A stretch of 37,162 bases of DNA, from the NCBI GenBank assembly GCA_002917775.1, contig KZ627151.1, positions 1 to 37,162 on the forward strand, given 5' to 3'. Positions 9,132 to 19,914 of the stretch are shown here, one piece after another. Every line of letters begins with the position of its first letter. Position 1 is the first letter of the stretch. The stretch is from Glaciozyma antarctica PI12. Its lineage: Eukaryota; Basidiomycota; Microbotryomycetes; Kriegeriales; Camptobasidiaceae. The translations under genes were made by a program, and so were the position numbers. Below the pieces are notes generated by a model that saw only the letters and a program-made list of their open reading frames with translations, did no database searches and was not told the origin of the DNA.

Positions 9132-11982
9132 ATGCCGCCCGCGTTCGACGCAGCGCCGGACATTCCAGGATCAGGCACGAAACTTCCCAAGGCAGTCTTG
9201 ATCGTAGCGACCGTGTCGGCGGGGCTCAGCACGCTGCTCTCCCTCGCGACGGTGTGGCTTCAGCTCAAGAACTATCGGAAGATACAACTCCAGCGGATCG
9301 TAGTGCGGATCTTGTTGATGTGAGTGCGCTCCTGGAGATACAGGAGGAGCGAGCTGGGAGAGCGAGGGAGCTGGTGGGAGGTGCTGGCGAAGCTGCCGTG
9401 CGGGGGGAGCGCGTGTGGGACCTGCGACCTCTTTCTGCAAGAGCCGGCAACGAGTGCTGCAGATTCTTCTCTCCTTTACAAGTCAAAGCTTACGCAGTAA
9501 CGCTAGCTGACTCGGTTCGCAGGGTCCCAATCTACTCCATCTCCTCTCTCATCTCCCTCCACTCGCTCGATGCCGCCTTCTTCCTCGACGCGATTCGAGA
9601 TGTCTACGAAGCTTTCGTAATCTAGTGCGTCTACCATTCCCACACCAAGCACGGCGCCAACTCACGCCAAACGCAGCTGCTTCTTTACTCTCCTCGTGGA
9701 ATACCTCGGCGGCGAACGTTCCCTCCTCATCCTCCTTCACGGCCGAGCACCCGTGCCTCATCCCTGGCCCGTCTCGCTCGTGTTGAACCCTATGGACGTC
9801 AGTGATCCGTTCACTTTCTTAGGACTGAAGCGAGGAATCCTCCGTGCGTTCCTCTCCCCAGCGAGTGCGCGACTCGAGCTGACGCGACGCAGAATACGTG
9901 CAAATCAAGCCTATCCTGGCTGCTGCGACGGTCGTGATGAAGGCTGCTGGGACTTATCGCGAAGGAGATCTTTCTCGCGACTCGGGCTGTGCGTCGTCCC
10001 CTCCCTGACCGACTTCGCTCGCTGACCAACTTTGCAGACACCTACGTCTCGATCATCTACAACCTCAGCGTTGGTCTCTCGCTTTATTGTGTGTTCACTT
10101 TCCCTCGTCCAGACCGTTTCGCTGACGGACGCGACGCAGGCCTTGCGATGTTCTGGGTAGCGACGCACAACGATCTCAAGCCGTTTCGCCCCATGCCCAA
10201 GTTCCTTTGCGTCAAGGGAATCATCTTCTTTAGCTTCTGGCAAGGCTTCATGGTTAGCGTCCTCGTCAACCTGGGATGGGTCAAATCTCGTGCGTCGCCT
10301 TTCGAGTTCGCTCCGCAGGAAGCTCACGCTCGGCGCAGATCGCTATCCGACGGAGCTGCTCTCGCTCGCAATCCAGGGTGAGCTTATTTTGAGCTCAAAC
10401 GGATCGTTCTCAGCTGACCGACTCGGCAGACACGCTCATTTGCCTCGAGATGCCGCTCTTTGCGTTCCTGCACCTGTGCGTCTGCTTTCACTCTCGCTGT
10501 CAACGTCGCTGACATTTTCACTCGCAGCTACGCCTTCTCCTGTTTGTCACTCGCGCTCGTGGTTCTCGTTCGCTCGCTGACGATCTCGCCGCAGATACCG
10601 ACTACATCGACGCAAACCACAGCTACTCGGGTCGCCTACCATTCTTCTACGCCCTGCGGGACGCGTTCGGGTACGTAATCTCACCGCGAACCCTCCCATC
10701 GCCCGAGCTGACGATGCGATCAGGTACAAAGACGTCTTTGCCGACTCACTCACGACCGTCAAAGGCTCCGGCTTCGTCCGTCAAAGGCTCCGGCTCCTCC
10801 GTACGAACACCCTTACTAACGCACGCGCACAGTATCGCACCTTCGAGCCCGCCTCGGGCAGCGTGCACGTCGGGCTCAGCCGCGACCGTCGCGTGCGCGC
10901 CGGCCTTCGCTACACCGCCGGGGGGGCAGGGAAGTACTGGCTCCCCATGCCTGGATCCGAGACGGACGCGTATAGGCGACACGGAGGCGCAGGATTGGTG
11001 GCGAGGCCATTTCATACGGTTCGACGTGTGTTGGAGGAAAGAGTGGGGGAGCGGGAGGGATACGCACCGTTGGCGGAGGATGATGCGGAGGAGGTGGTGG
11101 GGATTGATGGGGAGGAGGAGGGAGCGCAGTATGATGGGGATAGTGATGTTGAGAGTATCGGGTTTGGAGAGGTGGAGAGCGAGGAGGAGGGGAGTGGGAG
11201 GAGGCGAGGGCTTTGGAGTTTGGTGAGTCGCCGCCGAGCTCTTCGCTGCGAGGAAAGGAGCTGATGCGCGAACGACAGGCGACTTTAACTACCCAATCGT
11301 TGATGCGTCGAGGGAGGAAGCTCGTCGGCGTATGCGCGAAGAGGAGGAAGGTCTCGTCCACGGCAACTCCCTCCGCAAGGAGAAGGGGAAGCACGTCGCA
11401 GGCCGACCTCTTCGCCCTCATCGCTCCTCGTACGGCCACCTCGCCGAATCTCCCGACTCCCCAAACACCGCTCCGCACGCCGTTCCGCCACCCGAACGTC
11501 CTTCGAACGCTCCTCCCACTTCCTCCGACCACCCTCCGCCCGAAGAGAGCACCCTCGTCGACGGCGCGCGTCACCTCCTCCACACGCTCGCAGGCGACGA
11601 CGCTTCCGACGACGAGGAAGCAGCCGAGAAGCGACTCAAGGACGAAGCGACGAAGCTTCCTCCCGATGCAGTCGATCTCGTTGTTCAGGATACAGTCGCA
11701 GAGGAAGAGGAGATGATTCGAGATCGGCGGCGGGGAGATCCTGGTGGGAAGCGGAAGCGCGTTTATCGTGTCAACTACGCGGTCGGGGAGGAGGAGCAGA
11801 GGCCTGGGACGCCGGTGGAGCACATCGCTGCGGGGTTACCGGTCAGGGTTGAGGTCAAGGATACGGTCAAGGAGGGGGAGGAGGAGGTGGTGAGGCTGAG
11901 AGTGGCGGAGGAGGCGACGATGGCGACGAAGGTCGAAGTGCCGGAGGTGTTGCAGGAGAGTAGCGAGAATCCTTGGAATTGA
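9132..11982 (+). CDS. TMEM184/OST-alpha family multi-pass membrane protein (DUF300), 13 exons
   Basis: Predicted 689-residue member of the Solute_trans_a (PF03619) family, related to vertebrate TMEM184 and the organic solute transporter alpha subunit. Fungal members are mostly uncharacterised vacuolar or endomembrane proteins. Helices include AVLIVATVSAGLSTLLSLAT, VPIYSISSLISLHS and IIFFSFWQGFMVSVLV. Family motifs seen are YCFFTLLVEYLGGERSL, HPWPVSL, FLGLKRGILQYVQIKP, TLICLEMPLFAFLHLYAFSY and FFYALRDAFGYKDV. The last 250 residues are hydrophilic and acidic. Exons: 9132-9319, 9523-9624, 9677-9843, 9893-9988, 10038-10088, 10140-10289, 10339-10377, 10430-10475, 10528-10541, 10595-10670, 10724-10775, 10833-11217, 11279-11982; together 690 codons. 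Exon 9 is 14 nt. Two donors are uncertain (10776 and 11218). It converges on the TPR gene, with only 67 bp between stop codons. Confidence 0.88.
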
Positions 11983-12049
11983 TTCGCATTATCATGTGCA
12001 GTTGTTATCTACGGAGAAGTGGGGAAGGAGATCTACAGGAACAGAACGC

Positions 12050-15000
12050 TCACACCATCCTCGCGAGCTTGCTACGAACGCGCTCGAGCTTCGCCAGCGC
12101 CATTCGCACCGGGTCGGCGCTCGGAGGTGGCGTAGGAATGCTTTCCGGCCGAGTGGACATCACTGGAGAGCGAAATTTAGCTTCGTTCGAGGACGAGCGC
12201 GACTAGGGAGCACGTACGACGAGCCGTCGGCAGAATTCGTTCGGGCAGGACTCGCAACTCCCTCCTCAAGTCTGCCATCCCGCCAAGCAGCTCGGCGTGA
12301 ATCTCGTCGTCGCTCGCCATAGCGACCCGCATCGTCCCGTGGAGCTGAGCGATGGAGCGAGATACCTCGCGAGTGGCGTTCGCAAGAGCTTCGCTGTCCT
12401 GGCGGTGGATGTGGTCGACAAGGGCGTCGATGGCGATATCTAGCTCGGGGAAGCAGTCGGCTAGTGGTGAGCTGGGAGCGATTGAGGGGCTCTGAGAAGG
12501 AAATGATGAGCTTCGATTTGTGCGAACGAAGCTGAGACTCACCCTAGACGACACGGGGCGAGCCCTGCCACCTCGCAAGTGATTGCCGGCCCTTGAAGGG
12601 ACGAGGTTCCGCAACGAACTTCCAGTCTTCGGCGAGCTTGCTGGCACCTCGTTCAGCTGCTGCTCGATGCCGCTCTGCGAAATTCGAAGCGCAGGTCAGA
12701 TCCGCTCGACTTTGAGCAGCGTAGAACTCACCCATCGATGGTCTCGCAAGCGAGGACTCTTCTGGACTTGCGCATCTCGATAGCTCTATGCGCAAACTTG
12801 AATAAGCGCGTTTCGAAACGGAGGGGTTCGAATGCGCTCACCGGTCGTGTCGGAGTCGCTGCTGAGAAACTGGTAGCCCTAATCTTCGGTGTCGAGGGAG
12901 TAGAGCGCTGGAGATCCGCCTCCGCGACCACAGAAGCACTATGCGAAGTCGAACTCGGGCGCACGTAGCTACATTCCGAGCGGCCGGACGGCGACGACGA
13001 GGGGCGAGGTTCCTCCTGCGTGTACGGCGACGACGGCTTGGGATCCTCGGGTGCGATGGTGGAGATGCGATAACTTGGGACGTCGCGGCTAGTTTGTCGA
13101 GGAGATGCGGAGAGTGAGATCGCAGGGAAGGTGTGCTGAGCGAGTCGAGGGGAAGTCGAGAGAAAGGAGGGTGGCGCTGGACGAGGCGACGAAGGAGGCG
13201 CGTCGACGGGAAGCGACGCTGAGGACGAAGAGTCGGCTGGGAGCGAGCGCTGACGTTGTGGGAGAGCCGGCATGGCGTAGATGTCCCCAGGCTGCGCAGA
13301 AATCAGCAAGCGAGAAACGAGAGCGAGAGAGCGAATGAACGCACGTCGATTCCTGCAGGTCCTGCTTGCCGCTTGCCGCTGGTCAAACAGCTTCTTCCCC
13401 GCCGACTCAACCCCGCGATGAGCTTCGGCGAGCGCGGCCTCCGAAAGCTCCGAAGGATCCATCCGTCCTGAGGCGATTCGGTAGCGAGCTCGTTCGGCCG
13501 TGTCGATCGCCGACTGGTAGAGATCTGTCGCGCTGAGGTAGCCGGGAGGGTTCGGGAAGAGTTCGCAGATTTGGCCTGCGCTGATGAACGCCTCGATAGC
13601 GATGGCTCCCTCGGGCTGGAGGTCAACTGCGCGACTGAACGAGTCGATCGCACCAGCGAGTTCGTGCGCGACTCCTGCGGGAGGATTGAGGTAGATTCGA
13701 CCGAGGGAGAGGTGGTATTCGGCGTTGTCGGGATCGAAAGCGATGGCACGTTTCCTAAAGAGCGCCCCTCGTTAGTGGAGTCGCGGGATGGAGCAGCCAT
13801 GACGCTCACATCGACTCCACGGCAGCAGCCATCTCATGCGCCTCGGCGTACCAGAGGCCAAGCTCGAACCAAAGATGAGGCTGAGACTCGTCTGCGAAGA
13901 AGTGTTTCAGCTCGGTTCGGTTGACGAGAACGATTCGCATCGTACCAGCTTGCAGAGACCGCAAAATCCAGGTCAAGCGCCCGTGACGACTTGCTGCGAC
14001 AGGCTGGCGACTGTGAAGCGCGGCGAGACGATTGAAGAGCGGAACCGAGATGTCGCCCGAGCTGAGGTGAACGAGGCGCTCGAGGTGTAGCTTCTCCTGC
14101 TTAAACTGGGAGGAGATGCGAAAATTAGCAGCGCTTGAGGAGAAACGAGATCGTGGACGCACAGCGCGATACGCCTTCCACGCCCTCGCGGCTTCGACAC
14201 TTTTCGTATCCCAAGGCGCCTTGCCAAACTCAGCCGATTCGCCCGTTACCCGTCGACGACGCTGCTCCGCCTTCTCCTCGTCGCTGAGCGGCGGAAGCGT
14301 GCGAGATGACGTCCTGCTTCGTCCTGCGAGAGGCTGAATGGGAGGAAGTGGCTCGGGAGAGGCGAGTTCGTGGAAAAGGGCGCGAGAGGAAGGAATGCCG
14401 GAGGTGCAGGTGCGGGGAGGGTTGGCGCTCGAACTGGTGGTTGCAGGTGGACGACTGCGAGCTGTGTCGATGGCCGTCGAAGGGCGAGCGGTCGAGGTGG
14501 CGTTGATCGAGAGGGGGTCGTTCGTGGGAGAGCGTCTCTCGGAAGTCGAGTCGACGGGGACGATGGCGGTGGCTCGGGGGGACGACGGCGAGTTGGGAGC
14601 TCGACAACACGTCGCCGATTTGGGCTTGCTCTCTTTGGGAGAGAGGACTTCGGAGAGAGATGGCGACGTGACCTCCGAGCGCAAAGCCGCGCCCTCCTGC
14701 TCCCCAAACGACCTCCTCGCCTCTAGCGAAGTCTCCTCGAAAATGTGGTCCTCGTCGACCTTCCTCTCCTCCTCCGACTTCGCCGGACTGGTCGCTCCTA
14801 CGGAAGCCGACGCCGAGCTCGCACCTCCAGGCTTCAGCATCCGCGAGACCTTCTTCGGCGACTCCTCCGCGATGCTGTCGTTTCCTCCTCCTCCGAACAA
14901 ATCGAGGTCGAGCCCGCCCGCTCCAAAGGGAATGGTGGTCGGCATCGGGGAAGGAGGAGGGGGAACGCTGGTGGAGCGCATGCGCTCGAGTCGCTGCGAA

Positions 15001-17484
15001 AGCGAGGGGAGCTCCGAAGAGGTGACGGCTCGACGAGCGGCAGGAGGGGAGGGGATGGGAGGGTGAGGACGGTTGGAAGAGGTGGTGTCGAGTTGAAGAC
15101 CGTTGTCGACTCCCGCGCGATCTTGTCGACCGTCCTGCGAGCGTGGAGATCCAAACAAGGACGAATGGGTGAGATCCTCGAGCCAAGCGTGAAGCTCGCC
15201 ACTGGCGCTGCTCGTGAACGACCTAGGACTGAGGGGCAGGCGAGGAGAGTCGAGCTTTGCGAGCGCGCTAGCGGTCAACGGGCTTCGCGACGTGCGATTC
15301 GGTGGGGAAGAGATGCTGGCGGCGGCCGCTCGCTGCAAGTATTCGAATTCCTGCAGCCGCTTTGCTTCCTCTACGGGGCGAGATTTCGGCGAATCGACGG
15401 TGACGGGGTAGTCCTGTGTCGCAAGAGGAGATTTGGCGCGTAAGGCGACGAGTGGAATGGAGCGAGCTGACTGGGCGTCGGAGAGAATGGTGGCGACGGG
15501 GGAGGGGGGAATGGAGCGGACGGAAGCGCGAGGAGAGGCGATGCTCGAGAGTGAGGGTTCCGTTTCGCTGCGAAGGGAATAAGGTCAGCGGGATGAGAGC
15601 GGGAGACGTAAGAATGACCACGCACGCTCGAATAGGACTCAATATCGTTCGTCCCCAAGTCCCTTCGATCTGAATGGCCGCTCGAAAGCGGTCCCTCTTC
15701 CTCCCAGCGCTGGGAATCTTCCTCGTCAGCGCAGACCAATCCTGCTCCCCATCCGTGTCGATCGTGTCGCCGAATCTGACCGGGCAGAAGATACCGTCGA
15801 TGGCGAGGTGCGTCGAAGCTCTACTGGATTTGCCAGGAATCGGGGTGAGGCTGCGAACGGGAGGAGGCACCGAGGTGGGAGAGTCGAGCGGATGTTGAGC
15901 TGCTGAGGTGGGTTCGTCGGTCGAGTCGTCCGTCGCCATCTGCTTCCCCATCCTACGCGACGACGCTTCCTCGGATATCTCACGCACCTCCATCCTCCCT
16001 CGCTCCCGTTCTCGCTCAGCTCGTCGCGCGGCCCTCTCCGCCATCGCAACGAGATCCCTCCGCTCCTCCACTACACGCCCGGCACCCACCTTCTCCCGTC
16101 CAGGCTCCTCCCCCTGCGCGATCGCACTCCTCTCCGCCTCCCTCGCTTTCCTCCGCAACCTCTCCGCCGCGCGACCCGCCTCGATTTCCTCCCGATCGTC
16201 GGGTCGTTCTCCCTCCTCCCAGGGCAGATATTCCGGCGAAAGGGGATGCGAGAAGTCTCGAGTGACGGAGCGGGAGGAGGGAAGGTCGGAGCGAGGCGGA
16301 GAAGCGACGAGAGTCGACTTGTCGGGAGGTGCGAAGGGCGGAGCGACAGGAGGGCTGTTGGAAGAAGTGGAGGAGAAAGAAGTGCCGACGGAGGAGGAGG
16401 AGGATACTCGCTGGGTCGAATTGGAGGGAGGGGAGGTGTGGGGAGGCCGCGAGGAGCCGGTCGACGAGGGAGGGCCGTCTTTCGCGGAGTCGGTACGGTG
16501 GGAGGCTTGGAATGCGTTGGAAGCGGGAGTGGTCGTGGCTAGAGAGGTGGCTTGTTCTGTTTCGATGGATTCGCTCGTCCTTCTCCGATAGCGCGATGAT
16601 ATGAGGAACTCACGCCGACGAATCATATCAGCATGAGCCTGCCCCTCCTCCTCCTCCTGCATACGCGCCATCAACGCCAGCAGTTCCCTCTTCTTCTCAG
16701 GTGTAAGCTGGAGGTTGTCCAGAGGGTGCGGTTTCCGCTTCTCCCCGCCTCCCTCCGCGATCCGTGCAGTCTCGGTCGACTCCTCCTTCGCATCACCTCC
16801 CGCCGCCGCTTCGTCCCTAGCACTCTCCCCCGCTTCCGATCTCGAAGAAAGCGGCGTAAACGGCGTAGAGGAGCCAAAGAGGCTCATGCCGACTCCGCCG
16901 AACCAGCCCGGAGCGCGAGCGGACTTGGGGACGACGGGGGAGTCCAGCTTGGGCGGTGCGGGTGGGGAGATGTCGAAGGGGAGAGAGGTGGTCGATTCGG
17001 GAGAGAGTGGATGGCGTTGGGGAGAGGGCTTTGCCGTCATGCGGGAGGGGGGAGGCGAGAGGGCGGTGTTGCTCTGGATAAGGGCGGCGGTTGTCGAGGG
17101 CGGCTTGAGGGGACTGTGAAGGGCGAAGGGCAAAGCGGGGTGGATACGGTGCGGTGAAGTCGAGCGAGGGAGGAAGGAGAGAGACGTCGAGCACTTCGGA
17201 CTCAGCTCCCCGCTCTGTTCGCCTCCAAGGACTCCACGGAAATGAGCGGAGTGTGACGCCGAGTCGTTAGGAAGGTCGAGTTGCGAAGTAGAGGAGCTAG
17301 AGAGTTTCTGCACCAACGGACTTGTGCTTGAGCCCTTCGAGAGCAGGGCAAGGCAGAGCAGAGTGCGAGAGCGCGAGAGCAGCAAATCCCTTCGCAGCTG
17401 CGATCCCAGATCAAGGCCAGCAGTGCCTAAAGCGCTACCTCGTTCACACAGCGCAGGAGTGGTAGAACGGTGCAAGCAGCTCAT
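12050..17484 (-). CDS. Very large Ser/Pro-rich protein with a TPR-like module, about 1655 aa, 9 exons
   Basis: Not assigned to a known family. The N-terminal 1000 residues are low-complexity Ser/Pro/Arg with charged helical stretches (for example KKRELLALMARMQEEEEG). Near residues 1070-1230 there is a helical TPR-like block: AARAWKAYRAFKQEKLHLER, PHLWFELGLWYAEAHEMAAA, KRAIAFDPDNAEYHLSLGRI and AGAIDSFSRAVDLQPEGA. The C-terminus has another helical region (ELDIAIDALVDHIHRQDSEA) and ends ALAKLERVRSKLARMV. Exons: 15626-17484, 14163-15567, 13810-14105, about 13370-13754, 12842-13291, 12732-12785, 12543-12674, 12218-12491, 12050-12162; they sum to 1656 codons. An in-frame TAA at 12177-12179 is inside the last intron. 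The junction near 13370 is unresolved (GC donor or longer exon). The first ATG at 17484 is the upstream limit; 17040 (MTAKPSPQ) is a good alternative. It may be a scaffold protein, but no function is claimed. Confidence 0.75.
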
Positions 17485-18170
17485 TCATCAGCTAGCGTCC
17501 CAGCAGCACCCGAGCAGCAGCGGCACCTCCTCCTCTCCCGCCCCTCGCCCCTACTCCAATCTTCCTCCTCCAATCTCCCTCCTCCAATCTCCCGCACCGC
17601 CATTCTGCCAGCTCCAAAGATGTTCCGACCACTGGGCTAGCTCCACCGTACGCAGAGTCCCCAGGCCGAGAGAGAGAGAAGAGCCAGCTCCTTCCCCTCC
17701 TCAAATCCTTCCACCTCCTCGCCATCAGCTGCCTTGCCGCTGGAGCGAGCAGCCTCGTGTTCGCCGGGGTATTCTATTGCGGAGTGAAGGTGCCGGCGAC
17801 GAAAGGGGTGGGCGCTGCGTAGAACCAAGGATCGAGGGGAGGCGGGAGCGGATGAGAGGTCGGAGGAGGACAACTTGCTGGCAGGTGCCGGTGACCGCGA
17901 CGAGCGCAGGCGAGGGAGAGCTGCTAGTGGTGCTCAAGCTGGGAAGGTGGAGGTGGCGTGCTGGGGGGTGAGTGGCGGAGGAAGAGCTGCTCCCGCTGGA
18001 ACTGCTCGAGGACTTCGCTCCTAGCACGCTCTTCGCGCCCTCGAGCTTCGCAAGTACCAGCGCAATCTCTTCCCCCAAGCGTCCTCGAATCAAGTCCTTC
18101 AAACGGTCATTGCAGTCCCTTCCCCCTCGCTCAGCCTCGCCTCGCGCGTCCAACCCCCTCGCTCGCTCGC
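17485..18170. other. Spacer between the TPR-protein gene and the LRR pseudogene
   Basis: About 690 bp upstream of the TPR-protein gene and downstream of the LRR pseudogene, both on minus. It should contain the promoter of the large gene. A stop-free minus frame (about 17740-18170, Ser-rich in the middle) has no ATG and poor codon choice compared with neighbours, so it is not called. The plus strand is CT-rich at 17520-17600, so the minus strand carries a purine-rich tract just upstream of the ATG. Confidence 0.5.
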
Positions 18171-19560
18171 TCAATCCCTCGACGCCAGCATCAAAGCCCT
18201 CATCCCCTCCAGCAACCCCAGCATTTCCTCAGCCCCCTCACTATCCCCAACCCTCTCCAGCCCATCCGTCCTCGCCAGCCCAAATTCCAGCACCTCGCGA
18301 GCCGTCTCGCAGATCCTCTTCGTCCGAGCCTTTCGGAGCGCCGGGTCGAGCGAAGGTGTCTGCTCCTTGAGGAAAGTACGTTGTTGGACGTGCGGGACGC
18401 CGAGGGATTGGCAGAGCGCGTGGAGTTGGTCGTCAACGGTGGCGGGGAGGGGGCCGGTGGTGAGGGCGCAGGTGAAGGAAGTGAGCGTTGCGCGGTGGTA
18501 CTTGAGAGCGGTAGGGATAAGGTCCGAGGGTTGGAGGCCGGGCGAAGAGGTAAGGCGGAGGTGGAGGGAGGTAAGGGGTGAAGATTGGAAGAAGGGGAGG
18601 AGAAGCAACGTGTGGTCGTAGAGGCCGTTGAGGGAGAGGGAGGTGAGGAGGGTGAACGCCGGACGAGGCATGCAAAGCTGCACAGGCCAGGAGCCGCCGA
18701 ATGGGGCGAACCGAAGCTTCAAGCTGGAGAGGGTGGACGAGAAATGTTCGACGAAGTCCCACTAGTTCGGTGACAAGGTCCAGGGTACCCTTCCCGGCAG
18801 CGATAAATCGATCGAGAGGTGTCGAAGGGCGCGTCCAGCTAGAGCGTTGTGAGTGAGGCCGTCCTCCCCAAGAAAGGCGTCGGGTCCGATTATGCGAAGG
18901 TGCTCGAGCGCAGAAAAGAGCGGAATGGTCCTGTTGGCGCTGAGCCCATCGAATCGTCGGAAACTAAGCGTGCGTACTTGTGAAGCGAGCAAGCCGAATC
19001 GTTCGGCCCTGTACTCGGCGTCCACAATTGGTTCGTCGTTCACGACACGGGGGAAGAGGTATTTGAAAAAGGGAATTGTGAGGTCGAGTGCGTCGAGGTG
19101 AGGGGAAGTGGAAGGTGAGACTAGGTCGAGGAACGTATCGTGGGCGAACCTCGACGTGAGGAGTCCGACGACGACTTGTCGGAAGTGCGAGGCGTACAGG
19201 TCCCGGATACGGAACTCGAAGATGGGCTTGTCGCAGTTCTCAGCGTGGATGACCTGCCACGCTGGTCAGCTCCGTCCTTCCCAGATCTACCCTTTCGAGA
19301 CTCACCTTGAAGACGTGCGCGGGCGCTAAGTCGCTGAACTCCTTGTTGACGAGGAACAGTGCATTCGCGCTCCGTCCGTGCCATTCCCGCGTGAGCAGCT
19401 TCAAGATCTCCTTCTCCCTCCCGACTGACTCGCCGAGGCGCTCCTGATATGCAAGATCCTGCTGCCTTGCGAGCTTGACGAATTATGCCTTGATTTCGGT
19501 AGGAAGGGAGAGGAGGGTCGAGCGAGGTTGGGGGCGTGAGGGAGGGGGAACGGCGGCCAT
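18171..19560 (-). pseudogene. LRR/F-box-like protein gene with two in-frame stop codons
   Basis: A leucine-rich, F-box-neighbour-type protein. It has an N-terminal helix (QQDLAYQERLGESVGREKEI), the block HGRSANALFLVNKEFSDL, and LRR-like segments (ALRHLSIDLSLPG, FTLLTSLSLNGL). A C-terminal helix follows (RICETAREVLEFGLARTDGL). The reading frame is otherwise continuous from ATG 19560 through one intron (19254-19305, GTGAGT...GGCAG) to TGA 18171. It is broken by TAA at 19483-19485 (after 25 codons) and TAG at 18762-18764. No ATG after the first stop would give most of the protein. A full paralog-like copy lies at the right edge (35848-37162), aligning at GRSA(N/K)ALF(L/M)VNKEF and F(V/I)E(H/R)FSSTL. 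With only two point-type lesions it is probably a recent pseudogene; recoding, RNA editing or base errors are alternatives. Confidence 0.75.
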
Positions 19561-19914
19561 GCTGAGCTCGGTGATGAGTAGCAGGGGGAGTTCAGTAGAT
19601 CTGCAGCACGGGAAGGTTAGCTACCTGCTTCCCAAGTCGAGCGTTGTCCCCCCAGCAGTCGTGCAGCAGCCGGTCTACGCGACCGCCGCGCTGCCTCCGT
19701 GCCTCTGTCCATGCTGCTCTGATCCGGCTCGAGCCTTCATTCACTCATCTTGCTATTCAATCCCTTGCGGAGGGAGGGGGAACGGGGAGAGCAGAGGGAA
19801 AGCGGAGGTGGATTCGAAAGTTTGGGTCCAACCCTCGTCTCTCCCTTCGTGGGCTTACCGTGGCCAAGCCCTCCCTTCCAAGGGGACCACGGAGCTCCTC
19901 TCCTTCCCCCAGCG
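19561..19914. other. Divergent spacer between the LRR pseudogene and GOT1
   Basis: About 350 bp shared as upstream region by the minus-strand LRR pseudogene and plus-strand GOT1. The last 60 bp before the GOT1 ATG are CT-rich. No ORF with support, repeat or RNA gene was seen. Confidence 0.5.

Noticed and set aside
13971-15443. Several long frames on plus and in other minus frames
   Set aside because: They lie opposite or beside the phase-consistent exons of the large TPR protein and are antisense or off-frame shadows.
16580-16614. Very short GTGAGT...AG intron in exon 1 of the TPR protein
   Set aside because: It would be about 31 nt, lacks a branch motif and would destroy an otherwise continuous frame.
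17725-18170. Ser-rich minus-strand frame downstream of the LRR pseudogene
   Set aside because: No ATG, atypical codon choice and no splice link to either neighbour; kept only as a note in the spacer entry.
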